A stretch of 64,000 bases of DNA, taken from the NCBI RefSeq assembly GCF_000340215.1, contig NW_006921538.1:1612001-1676000 (forward strand), in the 5' to 3' direction. Shown one piece after another: positions 20,050 to 31,677 of the stretch (its first letter is position 1; every line of letters starts with the position of its first letter). The notes under the pieces were generated by a model. The model saw nothing but the letters and a program-made list of their open reading frames with translations. It was not told the DNA's origin and did no database searches. The translations under genes and the position numbers were made by a program. Source of the DNA: Pseudocercospora fijiensis CIRAD86 (taxonomy: Eukaryota > Ascomycota > Dothideomycetes > Mycosphaerellales > Mycosphaerellaceae).

Positions 20050-22830
20050 CTATTAGTTACCTATGCGACCTACGTAATAGCGGAATTTAAAGGAAAACGC
20101 GACGAGAACGCGTCGATACCGCCTAGAACTACTAATAGCGCTTCTTTACTAAAATTTAGCTAAGCTAGCGCCGCTAGTATTCGCTCGGGTATATATTCTT
20201 ACCCTGCCTATTTCTCTATCTATTTCTTCGATCGCTTCGGCTTCTTACTCGTAGTATCTACGCTCTTACCTTTCTACTTCTTTAGCGGCGGCGCTATATT
20301 AGTCGCTTTTAAAAGGTAATAGCTCGATATAATATCGCTTAGCAATAGCGCTTATAATAGCTTCGGCGGCGGCGCTTTTATTAGTATAAGAATAGCTTCT
20401 AGATAAGTGCTCTTAAAGTAAGTAAGGACGAGGTTAGTAAAGCCCTTCCTAATATTATCGCCGCTCTTATAGAAAACTATTAGTATCTTCGAGATAATAA
20501 CCTCGCGTTGCTTGTCGCTCTTGTTTATACCTTATTAGTCGTATAAGCGCTCGAGTTAAAAGATTAACTCGTACGCGTTAGTAAGTACCTTATAGACGTT
20601 TAATCGATAGATAGGCGTATATACAACCTCGGCGGCGGCGGCGTCTTCTTATACTACTATCGACTTAGAAGCGTCTTCTTCGTAGACCTCGAGAGCGCGT
20701 CTAGTAAATATATTAACCTATTATTACTAGTAATAATCTTTAATAATAACGCGTTTAAGTATAAGGTAATAATACTAAAGATCGGCGTAAAGAACGCGAT
20801 ATTAGTAGAAGAATTTATAGTCGTAAGTAAGCGCGCCTACCTTAGTTAATAACGGCTTCGGGTCTTAGTATATAGACTTATTAAGAACGCGATTAATCTT
20901 AGTACTAATCTTGCGCTAAATAAGCTATAGAAGGTATAGAAGCTAGGTCCGGAGCTCGTCGTCGTCGCTACGCGCGAGTAGATATACGTTTAATACCTAA
21001 CGCTTACTAGTAATATCTAACTAAAGGTCTCTAAGCTCGCCCTCCTATATTGTTTATATAGCTACGCCTATTAGTATAAAGTTAGCCGCTATTAGCGACT
21101 TATTACCGTCTATTTTAAGATATACGCAAAAGCTCTCGTTTATACTAGTATCCTTATATTGTCTAACGATAGTAGGTACGTTATAGACGCGATAGTAGTT
21201 TGCCTATAGGCGAATATCGCTACCGAAGTCTTAAACTAAATATATATAGTTTAACTCGTAATCGCTGTTTTAGGGGAGGTTATCGATAGCGGCCTAGAGC
21301 GACTCTTTCGCGCCTTCGAGCGAGTAGCGGTATACGACGGCGGCGCGTAGGTGTTTACGTGTCTCTTAGTAGATTTTCGCGCTAAAGCGTCTATCGATAG
21401 TACGCTAAACATAGACGTAGTATAGCAGGTATATTATCGTCGTAAATACTATTCGAACTACGCGTCGCTCGGCTACTAAGTTGTCTATAAGGAGGAATTT
21501 AGATACCTAAATACCGCCTATCTACCTACTTATAGTACGTAAAAACTCCGTAACAATATCGCCGTCGTTAGTAGGTAAGAGTATATATACCGCCGTACGA
21601 GAAATAGTATATTTATCCTTTACTATAATAGTATAAAGAAACTAACCTAGGTAATTAGTCTTGTACGTCGCGTCTATAAACGCGATCGTATAATAGGCTT
21701 TAAGTAGTTCTATACTAGTTTTGCTAGCATATACGACGCTATAGGTAGTCTTTTTATCGATTTAGCGTATAGCTTCTATGTTCTCGTAAAATAGCCCTTC
21801 TATAATAATATATTAGTAATTATTATAATAGAAAACCGCAAATATAAACAAAAGAATCCTAAAGTTTAGGATTCGGTCTACTAAGGCGCGCTAGAAGCCG
21901 GACCGAGGTATTGCTATAGCTTCTAAATTATCTTATTAGCTCGAAGCTAAGGCTCTACGGCGCTTCCGCTTTAGGCGAAGAACTTTAGAATCTCGAGATT
22001 CTATCTTTCGTATCTAGTATTCGTAGGCAATCGAGTCTAATATCTTTATCTCTTAAGCTAATAACTTAGATAGACTTCCGCGTCGATCTATTAGTTAATC
22101 GGAGTCCGGATACGCGGGCGCGACGGTCCGTATAGCTGTTTTTCTAACCTTACGCCCTAGCTTAATAATAATAATGAGATTAACTAACCTTATTAATACT
22201 GCTCGAATATATCTTCTTTTTGTATTTGCTATACTAGCGACGCGCCGCCGAGCCTTCTATCCTTATATACCTTCTAGAAGGCGCGACTAGAATTAAGTAC
22301 GTCGTACTTTATTATAAAATTGCCGCTAGCGGCCTTAAATAGCGCATTTGCTACTAGGTCGTACTAAGCCTTTAATGTCTTCTATACCGTACTCGGCTTG
22401 TATCTATAGTATATCTCGTACCCTATAGTAGTTAATAACGCGCTATACCGGCGGAAGAGGTCGAAGTTATCTAACTAGTAGTAGTCCGAGTAATCCTCGC
22501 GGCTTGTGTGCTGAACTCGATATGCGACAATCTCCGGCTTACTAGACTTATTATCCTTATTATATACAGTATATACCTTTATCGTTATAGAGCAGCCTTG
22601 CGCGCGTGTAATCTTCTTATTAAAGCGCCGCGTACTATACCCTTTAGTCTTATCCGACTTCTAGTATAGTTACTTACGAAAGCGGCAAATATAACGCGTC
22701 GTTTCTAGCCTACTCTTCTCGATATAGTCCTTGTTCTTTGTCTGTATATTATTAATATATAGCAACAACGCGTACTATTGCTTTGCTAGTACCTTAAACG
22801 AGTCGTCGAAGCTATATAGAATAGCTCGTT
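20050..22830 (-). pseudogene. MULE transposase, main part, RIP-inactivated
   Basis: Read on minus from 22830. An N-terminal segment with Cys/His character comes first (RYICRFRK, GCSITIKVYT, AYRVQHTSREDYSD). A long helical stretch follows, then the MULE catalytic region at about 21780-21580. This is recognised by YYTIAFIDATYKTNYLGQFL and the following TIIVKDKYTISRTAVYILLP, which match the fold family's D-x-T-Y-K-T-N signature. Beyond about 20700 the coding trace is Lys/Ser-rich. Many stops sit at former Gln/Trp codons. The 5' end of the same ORF continues in 37018-37064 and 44193 to about 44340, beyond insertions E and G. Confidence 0.8.
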
Positions 22831-23027
22831 TATAAGAAGGGTTATATTAGTAGGTAGATAGGGTAGTAGTAGGTATAAGTAGTATTCGATAGAGAACTAG
22901 GAGGAGAAGGAGGAAGGCAGGCTAGTTAGCCTAACGCTAAGCGCTAAGCCCTGCCTAAGGCACTAAGACCCTAGCTTTACTCGGCCTAATTATATACTAA
23001 TTACGTGTAGCCTCTTTAGCCCTAATA
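22831..23027 (-). repeat. 3' LTR of element E
   Basis: 197 bp, nearly identical to 36821-37017. The differences I noted are mostly transitions, as RIP predicts. Confidence 0.9.
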
Positions 23028-24275
23028 TACGCTTCCCTTCTAAAGGCCGCGCCCTCGTAGCCTGTCTATATTCTAATCTCGACCTCTATTGCTACTAACT
23101 TAGCAAGTCTAATAAGCCGCTTAGCCGCGCTAAATTAAATACTTAACTACCTAATTATATAACTATATTAAACCTTATCTCTAACACAATATAATATACA
23201 ACTCTAACTACGCTATCCTAATATATAATAAACTATAAAGTGATATATATCTATAAGAATTAAGGACTATCGACTAATTATAATACGAGCGCGTCTTCCC
23301 TACTATAATAGGTAGACGTACGAGGTATTGTAGCCCTGCCTCCGCTCTAAGTAATATCGTTCCGAGTTCTTTACGTCTACTCTAAAAGACCTAGAAATGT
23401 CCGCTTCCGAGGGTTGTCCGTTCCGAGGGATTGTTCTTATTATTACGAGGACTATTATTTACTATCGTAGTTTTACTAGCCCTAATTAGTTAGGTTTAGT
23501 AGCCTTTAATTGTCAATCTTATCTTATCTTTTTAAAAAACATAGTTCGTCTAGTTTCTATAGGTAAAGGCTATTATAAGTGCAATAGTTAAGGTTCGCCT
23601 TGCTTAAAGGGTTAGAAAGATCGAGGAGTAACCTATTATCTATAAGATCGACCCTAGCTAGCTTAGCTCTGTAGTTTTTGCCCTTAGTTAGTCTATTAGT
23701 CGCTTAATCTTTTAGGTAGCTTAAAGTTTTAATTAAAGTTTTAATTAACCCCTTAGTGCCTTAGGCTCGTAGTATAAGTAAGGTTGTGTTCTATAGGCAT
23801 AGTAATAATAGCAAGTAATGTTAATAATAGCGGCGCTAGTCGTCTTAGCGCTAACTTTACCTTGTTTCCGACTTCCTTTTTCGACTAATAATATACTCTA
23901 TAATACCGTTACTAATATAGCCGCGCTAGCCGTACTGCCCTTTAGTATAGGCGCAACGCCGTTATTATTATTATCGCTACTATTTACACGCGCGCGCGCC
24001 GCTATCGTCGACCGACTAGGCCTTAGAGCCCTAGTAGGACATAGAGTAAGAGGGGGCGCTAAGAGAAGGGTTTTATAGGTTATGCTAGTAAAGAGGTAGA
24101 TTCCTTAAAGGAGTAGGCGATTAGTTAACAGTTATAGCGCGCTTGTTAACGCTTAGTGCGCATTCGCTATAGTAGTATAGTCTTATTATCCTTTGTTGCT
24201 AACAATTACTTGCCTCTAATTAGTTAGCTAGTAGCACCCCGGGGGTAGTATTGTTCCTAGGCCTTAATAGTAATA
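23028..24275. other. Non-coding 3' region of element E, with an antisense ORF
   Basis: About 1.25 kb between pol and the 3' LTR, a feature of every copy of the family. In E it contains an 86-codon ORF opposite to the element (23818-24078), starting MLIIAALVVLALTLP and strongly hydrophobic. In A and D the same start is present but breaks early. Whether it was ever a gene is unknown. Confidence 0.5.
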
Positions 24276-24600
24276 TTATAAGCTTTTAGCCTTCTTCTTG
24301 TTCTTTACGCTAGTCTAATACTTATCTAACAACTCGGTTATGTCCTTAAAGGAGTCTTTAGCTTCCTATAAGTCCTATTTTAGTAAATAGCCTTGCTATC
24401 TTAATAGGTACTCCTTCTTACCTTTCCTAGTCCGGTACTATAGGATACGTTCTATAGACTATAGTTCTTTACTATCCGCTAGTATGTCTTCGTATTTAGT
24501 AGAGGCTTTATCCCCCTTACGTAGGTAATATAGCTTTAGGAGGGATACGTAGAAGGTATTATAGATAGTATAATAAGGTAGAAGCTATAACTAATAGGCC
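24276..24600 (-). pseudogene. pol of element E, C-terminal fragment with chromodomain
   Basis: The pol remainder beyond insertion D, ending at a TAA (24276-24278). It holds the chromodomain trace, with RIP stops at the expected Trp/Gln positions. Joins the frame at 31678. Confidence 0.75.
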
Positions 24601-24605
24601 TATAC

Positions 24606-24794
24606 TATAAGAAGGGTTATATTAGCAGGTAGATAGGGTAGTAGTAGGTATAGGTAGTATTCGATAGAGAACTAGGAGGAGAAGGAGGAAGGTAGGCTAG
24701 TTAGCCTAACGCTAAGCGCTAAGCCCTGCCTAAGGCACTAAGACCCTAGCTTTACTCGAGCTAGTTACATACTAATTACGTGTAGCCTCTAATA
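24606..24794 (-). repeat. 3' LTR of element D
   Basis: 189 bp, the shorter LTR subtype, lacking the 8-bp GRCYAAAG-type segment after TGTTAG. Confidence 0.9.
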
Positions 24795-25969
24795 TACGCT
24801 TCCCTTCTAAAGGCCGCGCCCTCGTAGCCTGTCTATATTCTAACCTCGACCTCTATTACTACTAACTTAGTAAGTCTAACAAGCCGCTTAGCCGCGCTAA
24901 ATTAAACACTTAACTACCTAATTATATAACTATATCAAACCTTACCTTCTAATACAATGTCTAACTCCGACTATACTATCTCTATATATAATGAACTATA
25001 AAGTAATATATATCTTTAAGAATTGAGGGCCTTCGACTAATTATAATACGAGCGCGTCTTCCCTACTATAATAGGTAGACGTACGAGGTATTGCAGTACT
25101 GCCTCCGTTCTAAGTAATATCGTACCGAGTTCTTTGCGTATACTCTTAAAAGACCTAGCAATGTCCGCTTCCGAGGGTTTGTCCGTTCCGAGGGTTGTTC
25201 TTATTATTACGAGGGCTATTATTTACTATCGTAGTTTTACTAGCCCTAATTGGTTAGGTTTAGTAGCCTTTAAGTGTTAACTAATTATATCTTTTTAAAA
25301 AACTTAGTTCTTCTAGTTTCTATAGGTAAAGGCTATTATAAGTGCAGTAGTAGAGGTTCGCCTCGCTTAAAGGGTTAGATAGATCGAGGAGTAACCTATT
25401 GTCCGCAAGATCGACCCCGGCTAGCTTAGCTCTATAGTTTTACCCTTAGTTAGTTAGTCTATTAAGCTACTCAATCCTTTTAAGCCTTAATATTTTAACT
25501 TAGCCTTAAAGTTTTGATTAAAGTTTTAATTAAAGGTGCCTTAGGCTCGTAGTATAGGTAAGGTTGTATCTATAGGCGTAGCGACAATAGCAAGTAATGT
25601 TAATAATAGCGGCGCTAGTCGTCTTAGCGCTAACTTTACCTTCTTCTAATTTCCTTCTTTAACTAATAACAACTCGGCAATACCGTTACTAATATAGCTA
25701 TGTCCTTCCTTTCTTAAACAGTAATATACTCCGCAATACCGTTATTCGCACGCGCGCGCGTATCCTCGTCGATTGCCTAGGCCTCGAGGCCTCGATAGAA
25801 TAAAGGAACAAGAGGTAGAGTCTTTAAAAGAGTAGTAACTAATTAATTGACGCGTCGTAGTACGCCTAGTATAGTCTTATTATTATAGTTAGCCGGCCTC
25901 TAATTAGTTAGCTAATAGCACCCTAGGGGTAGTATTGTTCCTAGGTCTCTTTTAGTAACATTAGCGGCA
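24795..25969. other. Non-coding 3' region of element D
   Basis: Same organisation as in E and A. Contains the palindrome AGGCCTCGAGGCCT-like sequence at about 25775-25795 and AAACTTT/AAAGTTT motifs. No intact ORF. Confidence 0.55.
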
Positions 25970-28900
25970 TTATAAGCTCTTAGCCTTCTTCTTATTCTTT
26001 ACGCTAGTCTAATATTCGTCTAACAACTTAGTTATATCTTTAAAGGAACCTTTAGCTTCCTACGAGTCCTATTTAGGTAAATAGCCTTGCTATCTTAATA
26101 GGTACTCCTTCTTGCCTTTCCTAGTCCGGTGCTATAGGATACGTTCTATAGACTATAGCTCTTCGCTATTAGCTAGTATATCCTCGGATTTAGCAGGTGC
26201 TTCATCCCCTTCGCGTAGGTAGTACGGCTTAAGGAGGGATACATAGAAGGTGTTATAGATAGTATAATAAGGTAGAAGCTATAACTAATAGGCCTAGGTG
26301 CCCCTAGGTTCTCGGATACGGAATAGACTAATGTATCTTAGAGCGAGTTTAGGCCTTGTTTTACTATTAGGCGAGGGGTGTTTACGGATACGGAGGTTCT
26401 TCGTACTAAGTATAACTAGGTCGCCTTACTTGAAGGTTATTAGAAGGTAGTGTTTGTTATAGTAGGCCTTCTAATAGGCCTAGGCCTTTGCTAGTTTGTT
26501 AGCTATCTTAGCGTGAATTTCTCGCATCTTTTAAACCCTCTTAATAGCCGCTAGTGTCTTAGGTTAACCCGCTTCCCTTTCCTTACGCTCGGCCTCGAGC
26601 GATAGGGGGTCTTATAGTAGCGTAGGGTTGCTTCCTATTATAGCGAAATAAGGTAATACCTTAGTAGATAAGTAGATACTATTATTGTATACGAATTCGG
26701 CTAGTTGTAGGACATTGACCTAGTTATTAGGGTTCTTATTAATATAGCTGCGTAGGTACTACTATAGGGTAGCATTCTATCTCTCTATTTGACCGTTAGT
26801 CTATAGATAGAAGGCTATTAATAGCCGATACTTTAGTCTTAGCTATAGGCATATTTCGCTCTAATAGTGCGATATAAATGTCGAGCCCCTATCGGAGACT
26901 ATCCCCTTAGGGGTTCCCTAATAGGTATAGAAGATGTTAGTCTATAGCGCCTCTACTATATTAATAGCAGTCCAATCCTTCCGAGTAGGGATATAACGAG
27001 CCCCCTTAGTAAATCGATCTACTATAACAAGGATAGCATTAAAGATATCCTTGCTGCCCCTACGCTTAGTAGGCGGAAGGCCTATAATAAAGTCTATTAT
27101 AAGCTCTGCAAATAGCTTATAAGGGATTAGTAAAGAGGACAACTCGCTAAAAGGCTAATGCTTTAGTGCCTTAATACGTTAGTATACGGTATACGTGTTA
27201 ACGTATTCCTTTATATCCCGCTTACTATTTAGCTAGTAGTATGTACGCGATAGTAGCTCGTACGACCTCTCTATACTATAGTAACTAGCAAGCTTACTAT
27301 TATAGTGTCGCTTAAGAAGTTCTTGTCGGATCGAATGTTTAGCGGGGATATAGTATCTGCCCTTAAACTTCAAATAACCTTTGTTATCGATCGACTAATT
27401 GTTACTCTTACTAGATCGAGTCTTTCGTTTACTTACAAGCCTATCGATACGTTTAGTAGTAAAGGCGTCCCTCTGCTAAGTACGTAATAGCTCGTCTATA
27501 AACGGTTAACTATCCCTATTTGTAAGGTTATTTAATAGCACCCTCGCTGTTAAACGAGGTACGTATTATATATATCTAATAGTACTAGTAGCCGGATTAA
27601 CTGCAGTAGTACTATCGCTATTATTATATATTGCGATATCGACTAGGGAGTTATTATAACTTCTCCTATCTGTGTCCTTAGCCCTTACCTTAATACGCAC
27701 TATTAATATAGCAAGAGTATTAATATACTTTAAGCCGTCGCGGAGTCCGGTAAGCCGCTTATCCTACGCTTACTTATTAACAATACGGGCTATAGCAATC
27801 TTATACTGCAGGGTTAGAAACAATGAATTAATAGATTGCTAAGTCCCGCTATTGTAATTAGGTCGCCTCGATAGGCTATTAGTAGGGTTGCTTACGCCTA
27901 GCCGATATAATATATCAAAATCGAACCTAGCGAGGTAGACGGCCTATCTAGCCTATCGACCTATAACCCTAGTAACCTTAGTAATGCTATAGAGGTTGTT
28001 ATAGTCTATATAGACCTAAATGGTATACTGTGCACTATCGAGATAGTAGCGCTAGTGCTTAAAGGCTTCTACGATTGCTAAGAGCTCTTATTCGTAGGTC
28101 TCGTAGCGACGCTTAGCATCGATTATCTTCCTCGAGAAGAAGGTAATCGGGTGCTAGTAATAGTTATTATCTAATTGTTGTAACATAATAGCCGATATAG
28201 CGAACTGTAAAGCGTTAGTCTTAATGCGGATTAGTTTGCTTAGTACGAAGTAGTATAATAAGGGGACTTTAGTAAAGCGTTACTTTAAACCGTTAAAAGC
28301 GGCTTGTGCTCTATTAGTCTATTTGAACTCTCTAGTTAGGTTAGCCTTAGTTTTAGTAAGCTTAGTTAGGGGCATTACATGCCGTAAATAGCCCTTAATA
28401 AAGCGGCGGTAAAAGTTAGCGAAGCCGAGGAATAACTAAAGCTCCTTAATACTAGTACGCGTTAGCTACTTAGTAATAGTCTTAATCCGGTTAGGATTAG
28501 CCTTAATACCCTCGGTTAATACGAGGAAGCTAAGGAAGGACACCTCTTTAGTAGCAAAGGTGCATTTAGAAGGCTTGCAATATAGACTATAGGCCCGTAG
28601 GCGGTCGAGGACCTTGCGTACTATAGCCTAGTACTCTGTAATGTTAGGTAAATAGGTATAGACTAGGATGTTATCTAGGTAAACTATATAGAGGTAGTCT
28701 AATAGGCCTAATAGGGCCCGATTGATATAGGACTAGAATGTTATAGGGGCGTTAGCTAGCCCGAATAGTATAACTAAATACTCGAAATAGCTATAGCGGG
28801 TACGGAAGGCTGTTTTCTATTTATTACCCTTACGGATACGGATGCGATAGTATACATCCTTAATGTCTAATATAGTATAGTAGTAGGTACTAGAGAGGCG

Positions 28901-29875
28901 ATCGAGGGTCTTATTAATAAGCGGAAGTAGACAACGGTCCTTAATAGTAATAGCATTAAGTCTATAGTAATTAATATATAGGCGTAGGCTACTATCCTTC
29001 TTTAGTACGAATAGGATAGGTGCACCGGCAGGGCTGTTACTATACCGAATACGCCTATTAGCTAGGTTTTCCTCTAGATACTTACGTAATATAGCAAGCT
29101 CGCGCTTACTAAGGTTATAGAGTAGTCTAAAAGGAACCTCTTTGCCCTCTATAATGTCAATCTTATAGTCTGTCTCCTTGAATATAGGCAATGTCGATGC
29201 TAGGTAGTGTTTAAATACGTTAATATAGGTTTCTCGAATAGGCTCTAGTATACGAGCGAGCTAGTTAGGGTCTATACTATTAGGAGGTACAGGTTTATCG
29301 TTATTACTACTAAGCAGGTCGGCAGTCGGATTAGCTAAGGCGGAGGCCGGTGTTAGGTTGCTAATAAACAGGACCCTAATATCGTTAGGGCACTCGCTAA
29401 TATTAATGTATTTAATGTCCTCTTTCCGAGCGATTCTAAATCGCTACTTCTAAATGCCTAAGTCTATAGCTATAGCGTAGTACTTAAGAACAGGGTTGCT
29501 AATAACAATAGTAGCTCCCCTATATAGGTTATCTATATCTACTACGTAGGCGGGGAAGTTTAGTAGGCGCTTATTGCCGAGGTCGTCTCTTAGGGCTATA
29601 TAAATATAGTAGGCTCTATAGGTTAAGTGCCGAGCGTTATTAAACTAAGCAAGGGTTAGCAGGTTAGTCCTAGGCAATTGTCGAAGGTCTAATTGCTTAG
29701 CTAGGCGATAGCTAATAAGGGCGCTAACTAAATTTCCTAGGTCTAGCGTAACCTTAGTTTTATAATTGTTGCTATATATGTCCCCTTTAAGATAGGTGCG
29801 TATAATAGCTAGCACAATGTCGATAGTCTTACGCCGTATAAGGCTAATAGTTAGTGCGGCGCTTACTCTTTTTTC
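25970..29875 (-). pseudogene. pol polyprotein of element D, RIP-inactivated
   Basis: On minus, in order: protease trace (about 29700), reverse transcriptase (29190-28650; the open stretch 29191-28817 starts [20 protein letters not shown] and includes YYTILDIKDVYYRI), YLDN in place of YLDD (about 28675), RNase H (about 28260-27750), integrase (27500-26330; IDFIIGLPPTKRRGSKD at about 27080) and chromodomain (about 26250-26050). Ends at a TAA (25970-25972). Ty3/Gypsy chromovirus order. Numerous RIP stops. Confidence 0.85.
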
Positions 29876-29879
29876 GAAG

Positions 29880-31330
29880 GACCGATAGGGGTAGCATTAG
29901 CGGCTAAAAGGTGCTTACAGTACTTAGCGGTAGTACGGTCGATTCGGGCCTAGTCCTTAGGTTTGTCGCATTAGCCTAGTAGATAGCTAGTGCTGTTATA
30001 GTTAAAGCACTTCAATCCGGTCGGGGGGTTACTATAGCCGCTATTGCTACTATTGTTAGTCGAGCGGTTAGTATTATAGGGATACGAGCCCCTTCTACGG
30101 CCCCTATTACGGCCTCCTCTATATAGCCGCCGGCTACGGCCTCTTCTACGATCGTTACTGTTCCTATTATTAGTATTGTTATCTTAGTAGGAACCTTAGT
30201 TTCCTCCGCGGCTACGGTAGCTACGGTTAGTACTAGTTAGTCGGATTCTCGATTCTAGTCGTTACTAGAGCTAGATAGCTCGTTCGGCTATTTCTACTTC
30301 GACTATAAATTAAATACGTATAAGATTAGCCTATTCGAATACACGGCGGCGGTCTAATTTAAGGACTAGTTCCTATCTTAGTTTAGGTCGTATCTTAGAT
30401 ATCTAGATAGAGTCGGTCTTAGGTAGCAAGTCGTCCTTAAGGGTCTTTAGATAGGCCTCGAAGGATCGAGAGGTTTAGTCGGCCTTTTGTTTAGCACGTA
30501 GGTATTAGTCTTAGGCGTGCTACTAGCGTAATATAGGGTTGCTAAGGGTGTTTAGTATAATAGTCTTATAATCCTGCTATTAAATAGCGGTCTAGTTATA
30601 AAGGGAATTAAAATAGTTATCCTATATACGCTTAGGGTTACCGTTAATATACTGCATAGTATAGACGACTAACGAATAGTCGTCTAGAAGGGCCCTCGGT
30701 ACGTTTCGCTAGTTAAGCTTATAGTTACGAATATAGTCGTTGTATTGCTTTCGACTAGAGCTATTAAACACGGTGCAGTCCTTAAGTTTAGTATCCTTCT
30801 TTTAAATAGAAGGTCCTGCTACTAGTTCTAGTCTAGTAGTAGTTGTTAAGGCTTCCTATAGGCGGCGAATCTCGAGGAGATTATCCTTTAGCTATTGTTC
30901 TTAACGCAAGGCAGTAAGCCTGTTTTAGGTGGCTTCTTAAAGTCTCGCTACTAGCTAGGGGCTAAAGGCTAGTTAGCTATATCGTCGATTAACAATGTTG
31001 TTAAGTATATCGTTAATAGGCAACTCTAGGTCGTTACCTAGAACTACAGGTTCTTCGGTAGGCCTAGTAGCAGGTTCCTTAGCAGGTACTTTAGCAGGTG
31101 CTTTAGTAGGCAATTTAGTAGGTACTTCGGTAGGCACTGTGCTACTAGTGTTATTATTGCTAGCGCTACTAGCGGCGCCGCGGTTGTTGTTTCGTAATAA
31201 ACCGGCTATTATAATAAGGGGTAGTACTAATAATGTATTATAGCCCCTAAGATGCGGATATAGCGGAATTAGTAGATATCGGCCTAGTGTGCTTAACTTA
31301 GTATAATAGGCCGTATAGAAGGCCTTGCTT
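29880..31330 (-). pseudogene. gag of element D, RIP-inactivated
   Basis: Structural protein trace. A variable KVPT-type 12-bp repeat (about 31060-31140) lies near the N terminus and an Arg/Gly/Asn-rich tract at about 30060-30230. The CX2CX4YX4C zinc knuckle (His replaced by Tyr) is at about 29970-30015. The N-terminal limit is approximate. Confidence 0.7.
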
Positions 31331-31483
31331 AATAATTAGTACGGTTGTTTCGATAGAATAGTACGTATAGGTCCCGTTCTTCGGGCGCAATATAGTTAGA
31401 TTAGTCTTGTTCGTAGCTATACCGCTAAAAGCTTGAAATAAGAACTATCTAGCTACTACCCTTAAAGGGTAGATCGAATACTA

Positions 31484-31672
31484 TATAAGAAGGGTTATAT
31501 TAGTAGGTAGATAGGGTAGTAGTAGGTATAGGTAGTATTCGATAGAGAACTAGGAGGAGAAGGAGGAAGGCAGGCTAGTTAACCTAACGCTAAGCGCTAA
31601 GCCCTACCTAAGGCACTAAGACCCTAGCTTTACTCGAGCTAGTTACATGCCAATTACGTATAGCCTCTAACA
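31484..31672 (-). repeat. 5' LTR of element D
   Basis: 189 bp. The self-primer complement site is at 31533-31543 and the primer-binding site directly inside the element is at 31473-31483. Confidence 0.9.
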
Positions 31673-31677
31673 TATAC

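Larger units (their letters stand above)
24606..31672 (-). mobile_element. Chromovirus D (Ty3/Gypsy), full-length, nested in E
   Basis: Reverse-oriented element of 7067 bp with 189-bp LTRs and an exact TATAC duplication (24601-24605 and 31673-31677). It sits in the pol gene of E, just before the chromodomain. It is the youngest layer of this block. Confidence 0.92.
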
